NCBI RefSeq assembly: GCF_017353185.1
Contig: NZ_JAFMYV010000001.1
Location: forward strand, 620,001 to 684,000
Length of the DNA: 64,000 bases
Direction of reading: 5' to 3'
Origin: Fibrella rubiginis
GTDB lineage: Bacteria > Bacteroidota > Bacteroidia > Cytophagales > Spirosomataceae
Position numbers and translations under genes: made by a program. The notes beneath the pieces are model-generated. The model ran no database searches. It was given only the letters and a program-made list of their open reading frames with translations, and was not told where the DNA came from. Below, one piece after another: positions 25,644 through 34,749 of this stretch. The stretch's first letter is position 1; each line of letters opens with the position of its first letter.

Positions 25644-26873
25644 ATGCAAAAACTCATCTATCCGGCTCTGCTGCTGGGCCTGCTTAGTACGGCTGGCTGC
25701 CAGTCGTCGACCAAAAAAACAGATTCCAACATGGCCAATACGCCCGCCGCCGCTACCCCCAACCCCGACACGACAGCCAGTGCTACCGGCGCCGATACCA
25801 CGGCAATCACGTATAAACTGCCCAACCCGGAACCGTTCGAAACGCTGATTGGCGGTAAGAAAACGGGACTGTATATCTTGAAAGGGAAGGGTATTGAGGT
25901 GGCTATAACCAACTACGGGGCTCGCATAGTGAGCCTGCTGGTACCTGACAAAGCCGGCAAAATGACGGACGTGGTGATGGGTTTTGGCAATACAGCCGCC
26001 TACCAAAAGGCCAACGAAGGTTTTTATGGCCCCATTGTGGGGCGGGTGGGCAACCGGATTGCCAAGGGTACGTTCACGCTGGATGGCAAGACCTACCATA
26101 CCGAACTCAATAACAACGGCAATACGCTGCACGGCGGACCAAGTGGCTTTCATACCCGCGTCTGGGAGGCCAGGCAGATCAACGACCACACGGTGCAGCT
26201 GACCTACGTGGCCAAAGATGGCGAAGGTGGTTTTCCCGGCAACCTGACCACCACCGTAACCTATTCAATTGATGAGTCGGTGGCGGGTCAGCCCGGTCTG
26301 AAGATCGACTACAAAGCCACGACCGACAAGGTGACGCCGGTGAACCCCACGAGCCATGCCTTTTTCAACCTGAACGGAGAGGGTAGCGGCACCATCAACA
26401 ACCATGTCCTGCGTATCGATGCCGATAAGTTTTCGGCGGTAGACAAAGGGCTGATTCCTCAGGGTGAACCTGTTCCGGTGGCCAATACGCCGTTTGATTT
26501 TCGCAAGCCCACGGCCATCGGCGCGCGGGTAGAGACCAAAAACGAGCAGCTGACCTTTGGCAAAGGCTATGACCACAACTGGGTACTGAACCACAAAATG
26601 GGTACGCTCAGTGAGGTGGCCGACGTAACCGGCGACAAGTCGGGTATTAAGATGACCGTGTTGACCACCGAGCCGGGGCTGCAGTTCTACGGCGGCAACT
26701 TCTTCACGGCTAATGACCCCGGCAAATATGGCAGGGCGGCCAATTTCCGCGAGGGGCTGGCGCTGGAAGCCCAGCACTACCCCGACTCGCCGAACCACCC
26801 GAGCTATCCCTCTATTTTGTTGAAACCCGGCCAGACCTACACGCAGACTACGGTGTATCGGTTTGGGAAATAG
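25644..26873 (+). CDS. galM: Aldose 1-epimerase (galactose mutarotase), lipoprotein
   Basis: 409 residues from the ATG at 25644; an upstream TTG adds four. The signal ends in the lipobox LLSTAGC, so the enzyme is lipid-anchored rather than cytoplasmic. A Thr/Ala/Pro-rich linker leads to the mutarotase domain with VGRVGNRIAKGTF, NNNGNTLHGGPSGFHTRVW, NPTSHAFFNLNGEG and the C-terminal LEAQHYPDSPNHP. It converts alpha and beta anomers of hexoses, here at the cell envelope. The stop codon is inside the arm of an inverted repeat shared with the convergent gene. Confidence 0.93.
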   Translation: MQKLIYPALLLGLLSTAGCQSSTKKTDSNMANTPAAATPNPDTTASATGADTTAITYKLPNPEPFETLIGGKKTGLYILKGKGIEVAITNYGARIVSLLVPDKAGKMTDVVMGFGNTAAYQKANEGFYGPIVGRVGNRIAKGTFTLDGKTYHTELNNNGNTLHGGPSGFHTRVWEARQINDHTVQLTYVAKDGEGGFPGNLTTTVTYSIDESVAGQPGLKIDYKATTDKVTPVNPTSHAFFNLNGEGSGTINNHVLRIDADKFSAVDKGLIPQGEPVPVANTPFDFRKPTAIGARVETKNEQLTFGKGYDHNWVLNHKMGTLSEVADVTGDKSGIKMTVLTTEPGLQFYGGNFFTANDPGKYGRAANFREGLALEAQHYPDSPNHPSYPSILLKPGQTYTQTTVYRFGK

Positions 26874-26973
26874 GGTTTAAGGTGTAAGGTGCAATGTCTA
26901 AGGTTGGCTGACGCAAGAGTATGTTCGCGTCAGCCAGCCTTAGACATTGCACCTTACACCTTAAACCCTATTT
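26868..26973. repeat. Heptad-armed inverted repeat containing both convergent stop codons
   Basis: 47-nt arms (26868-26914, 26927-26973) have one mismatch and a 12-nt loop. Words in the arm are AAGGTGT, AAGGTGC and AATGTCT. The core is GGCTGACGC...GCGTCAGCC around AAGAGTATGTTC. The TAG stops of both flanking convergent genes (26871-26873 plus, 26970-26968 minus) lie symmetrically in the arms, and the RNA hairpin could end transcription from both sides. Confidence 0.92.
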
Positions 26974-27270
26974 TGGCTTTTTTTCGGCCGAGTGAATCTC
27001 GCGGAAATGATCCATGATCCGACCCCAGAAGCGTTTGCCGGGGGCATCTTTCTTGGGTGTTGGTTTGGCCACCGCTACCTCTGGCGACGATTTGACAGGC
27101 GTAGAGCGAGTCTCGGCAGATTTAGTACGGGCGGTTGTGGTACGTGAGGCCTCCTGGGCAGGTCGGTTAACCGACTGTGATGGTGAAGCCAGGGCCACCA
27201 TGGTTGAGGTGTAGAATAGGCCACTTGTTAGCAAGCACACAGCCACACGAGTTGTTAAAGCGCGTTTCAT
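26968..27270 (-). CDS. Small secreted basic protein of unknown function
   Basis: 100 residues with an N-terminal signal (RALTTRVAVCLLTSGLFYTSTMVALA), a Ser/Thr/Ala/Lys-rich low-complexity middle (about 30-75) and a short conserved-looking tail (KRFWGRIMDHFREIHSAEKKPK) that could form an amphipathic helix. It is probably periplasmic. No family was recognised. It is convergent with the mutarotase gene. Confidence 0.65.
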   Translation of the reverse strand: MKRALTTRVAVCLLTSGLFYTSTMVALASPSQSVNRPAQEASRTTTARTKSAETRSTPVKSSPEVAVAKPTPKKDAPGKRFWGRIMDHFREIHSAEKKPK

Positions 27271-27467
27271 AAGGAGGCACTAGTTAATTTTGCGGTTAGG
27301 CAGTTTCTCAGTTACAAAGAGCAAGATATACTTTAAAGACGAAAGAAATGTATGGGCATTGTGTCATTCGTAAAATTTAATATCAATTAATTCACGGTAT
27401 AAGTATATAATGTACATACACTGATAGAAGGAAAACGGTCGGGGCGGGCTGCTGCCCATAAACGTAT

Positions 27468-27475
27468 TATCTTTG
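27468..27475 (+). promoter_or_regulatory. Putative -7 element of ffh (TATCTTTG)
   Basis: TATCTTTG matches TAnnTTTG and lies only 7 nt before the ATG, implying a leaderless or very short-leader mRNA. No clear -33 element was seen. Confidence 0.5.
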
Positions 27476-27482
27476 TCGTATT

Positions 27483-28802
27483 ATGTTCGAGAACCTACAG
27501 AATAAGCTTGATAAGGCGTTTAAGACCCTAAAAGGGCAGGGGCGCATTACTGAAATCAACGTTGCCGCTACGATCAAAGAGGTGCGCCGCGCCCTCACCG
27601 ATGCCGACGTAAACTATAAGGTTGCCAAGGACGTAACCGACCGCGTGAAGCAGAAGGCACTGGATCGGAAAGTGCTTATTGCCGTTGAACCGGGGCAGTT
27701 GTTTGTCAAGATCGTGCAGGAAGAACTGACCGAACTGATGGGCACCGAAGCCAAACAGATCAACCTGAAAGGTGATCCCGCCGTTATCCTGATTGCAGGG
27801 CTGCAGGGGTCGGGCAAGACCACATTCTCGGGAAAGCTGGCCGCTTACATCAAGAAGCAGGGCAAAAATGTGCTGCTCGTAGCCGCCGATATTTACCGTC
27901 CCGCCGCCATCGACCAGCTCAAGGTGTTGGGTGAGCAGGTGGGTGTTGAGGTCTTTTCGGAGCCAGAAAACAAAAACGCCGTTTCTATCGTGACCAACGC
28001 CCTGGCCCACGCCAAGCGCACCAACAAAAAGGTGGTGATCGTGGATACGGCCGGTCGTCTGGCCGTGGATGAAGCCATGATGCAGGAGATTGAGAATGTG
28101 AAAAAAGCCCTCAATCCAACAGAAACACTGTTTGTGGTCGATTCCATGACGGGACAGGACGCTGTCAACACCGCCAAAACATTCAACGAACGCCTCGATT
28201 TCGATGGGGTGGTGCTCACCAAACTCGACGGTGATTCGCGGGGTGGAGCGGCTCTCTCCATCCGGGCGGTGGTGAACAAGCCCATCAAGTTCATGAGCAC
28301 GGGCGAGAAAATGGACGCCCTCGATATCTTCTACCCCGACCGTATGGCCAGCCGGATTCTGGGTATGGGCGACGTGATCTCGCTGGTGGAACGGGCGCAG
28401 CAGGCGTTTGACGACGACGAAGCCCGCCGCATCAACGCCAAGATGCGGAAGAACCAGTTCGACTTTAACGACTTCCTGAGCCAGTTGCAGCAGATCAAGA
28501 AGATGGGCAACATCAAAGACCTGCTCGGCATGATCCCCGGCATGGGCAAGATGGTGAAAGACCTCGATCTGGATAACCAGTCATTTGCCCCTATAGAAGC
28601 CATCATCAGCTCAATGACACCCAAAGAGCGCGAACGTCCCGACATCATTGACACAAGTCGTAAGAAGCGTATTGCCGCCGGTTCAGGTACTGACCTTCAG
28701 CAGGTTACCAACTTGTTGAAGCAGTTTGACGAGATGCGGAAGATGATGAAAAAAATGAACAACATGCAGGCGTCGGGCAAAATGCCGAAGATGATGCGGT
28801 AA
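27483..28802 (+). CDS. ffh: Signal recognition particle protein Ffh (SRP54)
   Basis: 439 residues. It has the N-domain, the GTPase G-domain with P-loop GLQGSGKT (106-113), DTAGRL and TKLDGDSRGGAALS, and the methionine-rich M-domain from about 320 ending MRKMMKKMNNMQASGKMPKMMR. With 4.5S RNA it binds signal sequences on ribosomes and hands them to FtsY. A -7 element is almost adjacent to the start, and a 41-bp-arm inverted repeat follows the stop. Confidence 0.98.
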   Translation: MFENLQNKLDKAFKTLKGQGRITEINVAATIKEVRRALTDADVNYKVAKDVTDRVKQKALDRKVLIAVEPGQLFVKIVQEELTELMGTEAKQINLKGDPAVILIAGLQGSGKTTFSGKLAAYIKKQGKNVLLVAADIYRPAAIDQLKVLGEQVGVEVFSEPENKNAVSIVTNALAHAKRTNKKVVIVDTAGRLAVDEAMMQEIENVKKALNPTETLFVVDSMTGQDAVNTAKTFNERLDFDGVVLTKLDGDSRGGAALSIRAVVNKPIKFMSTGEKMDALDIFYPDRMASRILGMGDVISLVERAQQAFDDDEARRINAKMRKNQFDFNDFLSQLQQIKKMGNIKDLLGMIPGMGKMVKDLDLDNQSFAPIEAIISSMTPKERERPDIIDTSRKKRIAAGSGTDLQQVTNLLKQFDEMRKMMKKMNNMQASGKMPKMMR

Positions 28803-28809
28803 AAAAGAG

Positions 28810-28921
28810 GGGCTACAACACAGAGATGCACAGAGGACCACGGAGTTACAAAGGGAAAAAATAGCGATAAAAAATCTCTGTGTAACTCCGTGGTCCTCTG
28901 TGCATCTCTGTGTTGTAGCCC
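28810..28921. repeat. Inverted repeat with 41-nt perfect arms after ffh
   Basis: The arms 28810-28850 and 28881-28921 match perfectly around a 30-nt A/T-rich loop. The arm repeats with a period near ten (ACAGAGATGC, ACAGAGGACC, ACGGAGTTAC) rather than seven. It lies between two plus-strand genes. It may terminate ffh transcription. Confidence 0.92.
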
Positions 28922-28933
28922 TTGATTAAATCT

Positions 28934-29392
28934 ATGAAGACACTTCTCTTTCTTCTCTTTTTCCCCGCTACGGCGTTTTGCCAGGCGTCGGTAGCCTATT
29001 ATCCGTTCAACAGTTTTGGGTTATTTACGGTGAGCACCAATCCTGACAAGCCGGTTTGGCTGGATGCCCGGTTGCAGACTAACTCGCTGTTCGAGCAGTT
29101 GAGCACCACGTTCTGCCCAATGTTTAATGTGAGCCGCACTGAGCGGGCCAATTTCTATGTAGGGCCGGGCATTAAGCTTACCGCGCTCAATGCCATTGAT
29201 GGTGGGAAAGTGCTGGACGGTTATTCCCTGCATGTGGGCGTGCGGGTAGCCCCGGTGGTGAGTATCCCTAACCTCCGGGTGGCGTTTGAACTCTCGCCCT
29301 CAGCCGCCGCCAACTTTAAGTCGGGCATTTTTTATTCGTATCTCGGCTTTGTGTATCAGTTTAATAAACGAGGCGGCAATACAATGCCTTAA
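28934..29392 (+). CDS. Small secreted protein of unknown function, barrel-like
   Basis: 152 residues from the ATG; an in-frame TTG upstream adds four. A signal peptide (KTLLFLLFFPATAFCQ) precedes a run of beta-strand-like segments (NFYVGPGIKLTALNAIDG, YSLHVGVRVAPVVSIPNLRVAFELSPSA) ending in YSYLGFVYQFNKRGG. It is likely a small outer-membrane or periplasmic protein. No named family was recognised. Confidence 0.65.
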   Translation: MKTLLFLLFFPATAFCQASVAYYPFNSFGLFTVSTNPDKPVWLDARLQTNSLFEQLSTTFCPMFNVSRTERANFYVGPGIKLTALNAIDGGKVLDGYSLHVGVRVAPVVSIPNLRVAFELSPSAAANFKSGIFYSYLGFVYQFNKRGGNTMP

Positions 29393-29458
29393 GTGCAATG
29401 TCTATCTGCTGATCAGTTAGTTCTCATTCGTCAGTAGCTCATTTTAATACTATTTTAG

Positions 29459-29489
29459 CCCGCTCATAGCCACGCTGAGCGGGTTTTTT
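29459..29489 (+). terminator. Intrinsic terminator after the small secreted protein gene
   Basis: CCCGCTCA / TGAGCGGG stem with a 9-nt loop followed by six T. It ends 36 nt before the S41 peptidase start. Confidence 0.85.
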
Positions 29490-29525
29490 ACGTTATAGGT
29501 ACAGTGTTCCAAACAACAAACTTCG

Positions 29526-31007
29526 ATGATCAAAAAGGTGCTTACGTTACGTACTTCGCTGCTGCTGGCCTTTGCTGGTACAGCCCTGCTGACTTCCTGC
29601 AAGAAGGACCCGGTTGTGGTCAATCCGTCGGGTACTACTCCTCCCACCACGGCGACCAATGGTTACGTAGATAACTGGATTTTGAGCAATATGCGGGATT
29701 ACTACTACTGGACAGACAAGATTCCTGCTAAACCTGATACAACCAAGGCACCCAGTGATTTTTTCTATTCGTTACTCTATGATTATGGCAATACAGCAAA
29801 TCCGCAGCGCGACCGGTTCTCCTGGATTCAGGAGAGTTCGGCTGAGTTAAAAGCACTGCTGAGTGGCGAAAGTAAGACCACTGGTGCCGATTTCCGGCTG
29901 ATTAATCCCAGTGGTACGAGCAACGTGTATGGGATCATTTTGTATGTATTGCCCGGTTCTCCCGCAGACAAAGCTGGTCTGAAGCGGGGTGACGCCTTTT
30001 ATTCAGTTAACGGCGTTACGCTGACTACCGATCAGACCGTGATCAACAAGGCTTTTGCTGATGAGACCGTTACGCAGACGTACGGTATTGCTACTCTACA
30101 AAATGGCGTATATACGAATACCACAACCACCAAGTCTATTACGCCGGTGGTTTTTCAGGAAAATCCAATCTTTAAAGATTCAGTTTACACTGACGGCACC
30201 CGTAAGATTGGCTACCTGATGTACAACCAGTTTGTACCTGGCCCGAACAACTCGAACTCAACGCAGTATGACGATCAGGTGAACGCTATTTTTGGCAAGT
30301 TCAAACAGCAGGGAGTCAACGAGATGGTGCTCGACCTGCGCTACAATGGTGGTGGGTCAGTAGCCTCATCTACTCAATTGGCTAGTCTGTTGGTGAAGGG
30401 GCTGAATGGTCAGGCAAAAGTCCCCTATGCACGTACGGAGTGGAATGCACTCATCACCAACGAGATCAAGAACAATCCGAAATACGGCAACGATTTCTTT
30501 TATAACTACTTCAGCGTCAAGGCAAACAACATCGGAGATCAGTTGCAGCGATTGTATGTACTGACCACCCGTGGAACAGCATCGGCCAGTGAGTTAATCA
30601 TCAACGGGCTGCGTCCATTTATGACGGTGAATACCATTGGTGCAACAAGCTACGGTAAAAACGTAGGTTCAATCACGATTACCGACGACAAAAACCCGAA
30701 GAATCAGTGGGGTATGCAGCCAATTGTGTTCCGGTCGTTCAACAAGAACAATGAGTCAGATTATTGGACTGGTTTCACGCCAACGGTGGCCGTCAATGAA
30801 TTTTCTTACCCGCTGGTACCCATTGGTGATACGCGTGATCCTCTGTTGGCTGCCGCCATCAACCATATGAAGGGCCTGACAACGGGTGGTCGTTTGGGGA
30901 GTGTTGGCAACGTTACCGCTTTGGGTTCATCGCTTGATCGCAAGGCAGGTGGCCAAAACATGTTCATAGACCTGAAGCTACAGCCCAACGGCAAGCTACT
31001 GAATTAA
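29526..31007 (+). CDS. S41-family (C-terminal processing) peptidase, lipoprotein
   Basis: 493 residues. The signal ends with a lipobox (ALLTSC, Cys25). The order is an N-terminal S41 cap (DNWILSNMRDYYYWTDKIP), a PDZ-like domain (YGIILYVLPGSPADKAGLKRGDAFYSVNG, about 140-170), then the protease core with MVLDLRYNGGGS, the catalytic serine in TRGTASASELIING and the lysine in SYGKNVGS. Such envelope proteases degrade or trim peptides and proteins. The gene overlaps the convergent gene downstream by 12 nt. Confidence 0.9.
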   Translation: MIKKVLTLRTSLLLAFAGTALLTSCKKDPVVVNPSGTTPPTTATNGYVDNWILSNMRDYYYWTDKIPAKPDTTKAPSDFFYSLLYDYGNTANPQRDRFSWIQESSAELKALLSGESKTTGADFRLINPSGTSNVYGIILYVLPGSPADKAGLKRGDAFYSVNGVTLTTDQTVINKAFADETVTQTYGIATLQNGVYTNTTTTKSITPVVFQENPIFKDSVYTDGTRKIGYLMYNQFVPGPNNSNSTQYDDQVNAIFGKFKQQGVNEMVLDLRYNGGGSVASSTQLASLLVKGLNGQAKVPYARTEWNALITNEIKNNPKYGNDFFYNYFSVKANNIGDQLQRLYVLTTRGTASASELIINGLRPFMTVNTIGATSYGKNVGSITITDDKNPKNQWGMQPIVFRSFNKNNESDYWTGFTPTVAVNEFSYPLVPIGDTRDPLLAAAINHMKGLTTGGRLGSVGNVTALGSSLDRKAGGQNMFIDLKLQPNGKLLN

Positions 31008-32297
31008 TACCCGCCGCGTGAGCCGGACTGTTCCGGTGGTGGCGGTGAGTAAGTAAACGCCCGATGGAAGGGGATGCTGCGGCTGTAGTGTCACCTGTCC
31101 GTCGGGCGTTTCGCTTGTCTGGCAGGGTAGCCGCTGACCGGTAAGGCTCGCGAGTTGGTAGGTGGCTCCGATCAGGTTGTTGGAGTACAATTGGATAACC
31201 AAGCCGTTGCCCGGATTATCAAGTACGGTCAGGCCGGGCGCGGTTGTAACAACATTGACGGCAACGGGCCGACTCAGGGTAGTAATGCCGTCGGGGCTGT
31301 GCTGCCGCAATCGGTAATAGCTTGTTCCGGGAAGTGGCGCATGGTCGGTGTAACCGTAATGAGTCCGGTCCAGTTCATAGCTAATGTGTTGAATGACAGC
31401 GTATTCGAGTCCATTGCGACTTCGTTCAACATCAAAGAATGATCCGTCTGCTACGTTTTCCGTTTGCCAACTCAGATCAACCCTTGGCCCATTAACCAAC
31501 GCACGAAAATCGGTAATGGAAACAGGCAAAATACCACTGACGTCACGAAAAAGAAGATCACCAATCCAGATTTTTCCAACAGATGATTGTCCCCCTTCAA
31601 AGACGATTTTGAACCGCTTGATGTCAATGTCTGCCGTTATAGCGGGCCGGTTGGTCAACACCCGTGTGTTGCCTATCCAGGCATCATATAGGTTGTTGGC
31701 TAACCTCTGTGTGCTTCCATCAGGCGTCAGGTAGGTAACAACAAAACCACTATTGTTCAATACCCAGGTGATTGTTTTTCTGCCAGTGAAAGCGGCTGAA
31801 GTGATATTCGTGTTTACGTCGCGCAACGTGAACGCGTTCGCAGCTGTCGATGCCTTAAAACCAATTGTTAGTTTAGCGAACGTCTCATCATTACGATAAG
31901 TACCATTGTCGACATAGGCGCTATTAGCCCCATTGGCTCCAAAACCGATAAATGCAGCCCCAATGCCATCAGCACTGGTCTCAACTTCAAGTGAGAACTG
32001 AATATAAAGTGATCTTGGGATGGTAAGAAAGTCTATTGATCTCGTGGCGATGACCTGACCAGAACAACCGCGGGGTCGGTAGAATTCAAGGGTGCTATTT
32101 GTGATAGCCGCGGTGCTATTTCCGGCTACACACGTATTTGAATTGCCTTCTATTAAGGTGAACTGGCTTTTAGGATCGTTACCAATGTAGGTGCTAAGAG
32201 ATGAGCCGATAGAAAAGTGCTGCTCGAAAAACGTGTCCTGAGCCTGTGACCGATGACCAATTCCTCCCAACAGGACACAAAAAAGCAGTAGTTTCAT
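30996..32297 (-). CDS. Secreted protein with type IX secretion C-terminal domain
   Basis: 433 residues. After a signal peptide (KLLLFCVLLGGIGHRSQAQ) there is a lectin-like beta-sandwich (about 25-245, with RSLYIQFSLEVETSADGIGAAFIGFG), a fibronectin-like linker (LPVSITDFRALVNGPRVDLSW) and a C-terminal domain ending LPSGVYLLTATTGTVRLTRRVLIQ. This matches the T9SS sorting signal, so export to the cell surface or medium is expected. Carbohydrate binding is possible but not proved. The last 12 nt overlap the S41 peptidase gene tail to tail. Confidence 0.85.
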   Translation of the reverse strand: MKLLLFCVLLGGIGHRSQAQDTFFEQHFSIGSSLSTYIGNDPKSQFTLIEGNSNTCVAGNSTAAITNSTLEFYRPRGCSGQVIATRSIDFLTIPRSLYIQFSLEVETSADGIGAAFIGFGANGANSAYVDNGTYRNDETFAKLTIGFKASTAANAFTLRDVNTNITSAAFTGRKTITWVLNNSGFVVTYLTPDGSTQRLANNLYDAWIGNTRVLTNRPAITADIDIKRFKIVFEGGQSSVGKIWIGDLLFRDVSGILPVSITDFRALVNGPRVDLSWQTENVADGSFFDVERSRNGLEYAVIQHISYELDRTHYGYTDHAPLPGTSYYRLRQHSPDGITTLSRPVAVNVVTTAPGLTVLDNPGNGLVIQLYSNNLIGATYQLASLTGQRLPCQTSETPDGQVTLQPQHPLPSGVYLLTATTGTVRLTRRVLIQ

Positions 32298-32355
32298 GGT
32301 GGTTCGTACAATTACGGGCCACCAAACTACTGCTTTTCAATAGGTTGTCAACTAT

Positions 32356-33543
32356 TTAATAAGTAAAAACACCCGCTTCGCTACGGATCGTGACCTGCTT
32401 GCCTTTGTGCGCTTCGACGTGACCGATTATCTGCGCGTTGATGCCAAATAAGCGCGAAACGTCGATCACGGTCTGGGCGTGGGTGGGGTGGAGGTAGATT
32501 TCCATGCGGTGGCCCATGTTGAAGACTTTGTACATCTCCTGCCAGGGCGTCTGACTCTCCTGCTGAATGAGGCTGAACAGCGGCGGCACCGGAAACAGCT
32601 TGTCTTTGATGATGTGCAGGTTCTCCACAAAGTGCAGCACCTTCGTTTGCGCCCCACCCGAACAATGCACCATGCCGTGGATGTCGCCGCGTAGCTGATC
32701 AAGCAGCGTTTTTATCACCGGCGCATACGTGCGCGTGGGTGAGAGAATTAGTTTGCCAACAGACAGTAGACGTTGGCTACTGGACGTTGGATCTTGGATC
32801 TCGATGAGTTCGTTTAGGCTTTTACTTCCGCTGTAAATCAGGCTCTTATCAACGGCAGGGTCAAAGCTTTCGGGGTATTTGGCGGCGAGGTCGTGGGCCA
32901 GCACGTCGTGGCGGGCGGAGGTGAGGCCGTTGCTGCCCATGCCGCCGTTGTAGTCGGTTTCGTAGGTGGCCTGCCCAAAAGACGCCAGGCCCACAATGAC
33001 GTCGCCGGGGCGGATGCCGTCGTTGCTGATCACGTCGGCGCGGCGCATCCGGGCAATCACGGTGCTATCCACAATGATGGTGCGGACCAGGTCGCCCACG
33101 TCGGCGGTCTCGCCACCGGTGCTCTGAATGTCGATGCCGTGTTCGCGGAGCATCTGCAACACTTCTTCCGTGCCGTTGATGATTTCGGCAATGACTTCGC
33201 CTGGAATCAGGGTTTTGTTTCGCCCAATTGTCGAGGAAAGCAGCATGGGTCCCGTGGCACCCACACAGAGCAGATCGTCGGTGTTCATGACCACGGCGTC
33301 CTGCGCAATACCTTTCCAGACGCTCAGATCGCCGGTTTCGCGCCAGTAGAGGTACGCCAACGACGATTTAGTACCGGCCCCGTCGGCGTGCATGATGGTG
33401 CAAAAGTCGGGATCACCCGCCAGTGCATCGGGCACGATTTTGCAGAACGCTTTCGGGAAGAGCCCTTTGTCGAGGCGGGCAATGGCGTTGTGAACGTCTT
33501 CTTTATCGGCAGAAACGCCCCGTTGGGCATAGCGGTCAGTCAT
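32356..33543 (-). CDS. purM: Phosphoribosylformylglycinamidine cyclo-ligase (AIR synthase), Bacteroidota long form
   Basis: 395 residues from the ATG at 33543; the longer frame to 33639 translates a repeat arm. Features are the N-terminal YAQRGVSADKEDVHNAI, the dinucleotide/phosphate region MHADGAGTKSSLAYLYW, VMNTDDLLCVGA, the glycine-rich GGETADVGD, and the C-terminal VFNMGHRMEIYLH. The enzyme closes the imidazole ring in purine synthesis (FGAM to AIR with ATP). It is longer than the E. coli protein (345), as in other Bacteroidota, so an AIR-synthase-related function cannot be fully excluded. purE lies at 38875. Confidence 0.85.
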   Translation of the reverse strand: MTDRYAQRGVSADKEDVHNAIARLDKGLFPKAFCKIVPDALAGDPDFCTIMHADGAGTKSSLAYLYWRETGDLSVWKGIAQDAVVMNTDDLLCVGATGPMLLSSTIGRNKTLIPGEVIAEIINGTEEVLQMLREHGIDIQSTGGETADVGDLVRTIIVDSTVIARMRRADVISNDGIRPGDVIVGLASFGQATYETDYNGGMGSNGLTSARHDVLAHDLAAKYPESFDPAVDKSLIYSGSKSLNELIEIQDPTSSSQRLLSVGKLILSPTRTYAPVIKTLLDQLRGDIHGMVHCSGGAQTKVLHFVENLHIIKDKLFPVPPLFSLIQQESQTPWQEMYKVFNMGHRMEIYLHPTHAQTVIDVSRLFGINAQIIGHVEAHKGKQVTIRSEAGVFTY

Positions 33544-33562
33544 AGGGCAAAGGTAAAAGGGA

Positions 33563-33660
33563 TTTTGGATTGGGGATTTCGGATTGCGGATTGGGCTTAC
33601 GCCAGAGTACGTTTGCTCTGGCGTAAGCCCAATCCGCAATCCGAAATCCCCAATCCAAAA
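33563..33660. repeat. Heptad-armed inverted repeat upstream of purM
   Basis: 45-nt perfect arms (33563-33607, 33616-33660) around an 8-nt loop. The left arm reads as successive GGATTnn 7-mers (TT, GG, TC, GC, GG), then the core GGGCTTACGCCAGAG. It ends 4 nt from the stop codon of the oxidoreductase gene and 20 nt from the purM start. Confidence 0.93.
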
Positions 33661-33664
33661 CCCT

Positions 33665-34654
33665 TCAATAGTCTATTCCCACTACCCGGCGCACTTCGTC
33701 GAGCAGGGTCATCAGGTTGCGGCTGTCGGCGTGGTTCCAGAGGGGGCTTTCGGTGAGGCCTTCGGTAAGGCAGTCCATCACGTGCTGGGCTTCGTAGATG
33801 TAGCCGTGCGTGCTCCGGTCAAAGGTTATCGTGATTGGCTCGGCGTCGGGTTTTTCGAGGGTCACGGCGGTACTTTCGTGGAAACGGCTGTGGATACGGA
33901 TGGTGCCTTCGGTACCGTAGATGATAGCCAGGTTTTCGGTGTTGGCCATAAACGTGCTGTTCAATACCGCCATAGCGCCGTTTTTATAGGTCAGCACCAT
34001 CCCGCACTGTTCGTCGGCACCGGTGGGAGCCAGCGTGGCTGCCGCCTGAATGCTGGCGGGCATACCGTTTATTAAGTAGCTGATAAACAGAGGGTAGATG
34101 CCAATGTCGAGCAGCGATCCACCACCCAGTGCTTTATCGAACAGGCGGGTGCTGGGGTCATACTGGGCTTTAAAACCAAAATCGGCTTTGATGGTGAGCA
34201 CCTTGCCAATGGCCCCTTCGTCGGCCCAGGCTTTGGCCTGCTGAATGGTAGGCATGAACCGGCTCCAGAGGGCTTCCATCAAAAACGTCTGCCGTGCCTC
34301 GGCCACGTCGAGCATCTGGTTGGCCTCGCCAATGTCCATCCCAAAGGGCTTTTCGCAGAGCACGGCCAGTCCGCCATTGAGGCAAAGCAGGGTGTTGGCA
34401 CGGTGGTATACATGGCGCGTAGCCACGTAGACCACGTCGATCTCGTCGGCCAGGGGGAGCAGGTCTTCATAGCGGGCCAGGGCGCGGGGGTGGTTGCCGT
34501 CGGGGCGGGTATACTGGGCGGCGAACTCGTCGGCGCGGGCCTGATCGGTAGAGGCCACGGCCACAAGGTCGGCGTTGGGCAGGGTCATCAGGTCCTGCGC
34601 AAATTTATGGGCAATGCGCCCCAGGCCCAGAATGGCCCAACGGGTAGTCTGCAT
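33665..34654 (-). CDS. Gfo/Idh/MocA-family NAD(P)-dependent oxidoreductase
   Basis: 329 residues. The N-terminus carries the Rossmann motif AILGLGRIAHKFA, the central part the family signature CEKPFGMD, and the C-terminal domain the substrate-binding sheet (DFGFKAQYDPSTRLFDKALGGGSLLDIGIYP). It probably oxidises or reduces a sugar, inositol or dihydrodiol; substrate unknown. It is co-directional with purM but separated by the inverted repeat. Confidence 0.9.
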   Translation of the reverse strand: MQTTRWAILGLGRIAHKFAQDLMTLPNADLVAVASTDQARADEFAAQYTRPDGNHPRALARYEDLLPLADEIDVVYVATRHVYHRANTLLCLNGGLAVLCEKPFGMDIGEANQMLDVAEARQTFLMEALWSRFMPTIQQAKAWADEGAIGKVLTIKADFGFKAQYDPSTRLFDKALGGGSLLDIGIYPLFISYLINGMPASIQAAATLAPTGADEQCGMVLTYKNGAMAVLNSTFMANTENLAIIYGTEGTIRIHSRFHESTAVTLEKPDAEPITITFDRSTHGYIYEAQHVMDCLTEGLTESPLWNHADSRNLMTLLDEVRRVVGIDY

Positions 34655-34749
34655 GGTGTTTTTTTGACCGCTAAGGTCGTAATGATTTGCGAACCGACTG
34701 CCTATGGGCCATTTTGCCCGGGCAATTTTCTTAGCCTACCGCTCCCTGT

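Noticed and set aside
30996..31007. 12-nt tail-to-tail overlap of S41 peptidase and T9SS-protein genes as a regulatory feature
   Set aside because: Short convergent overlaps are common and both proteins have complete, credible C-termini.
33543..33639. Longer N-terminus for purM
   Set aside because: The extension (NPKSPIQNP) is the translation of the GGATTnn repeat arm.
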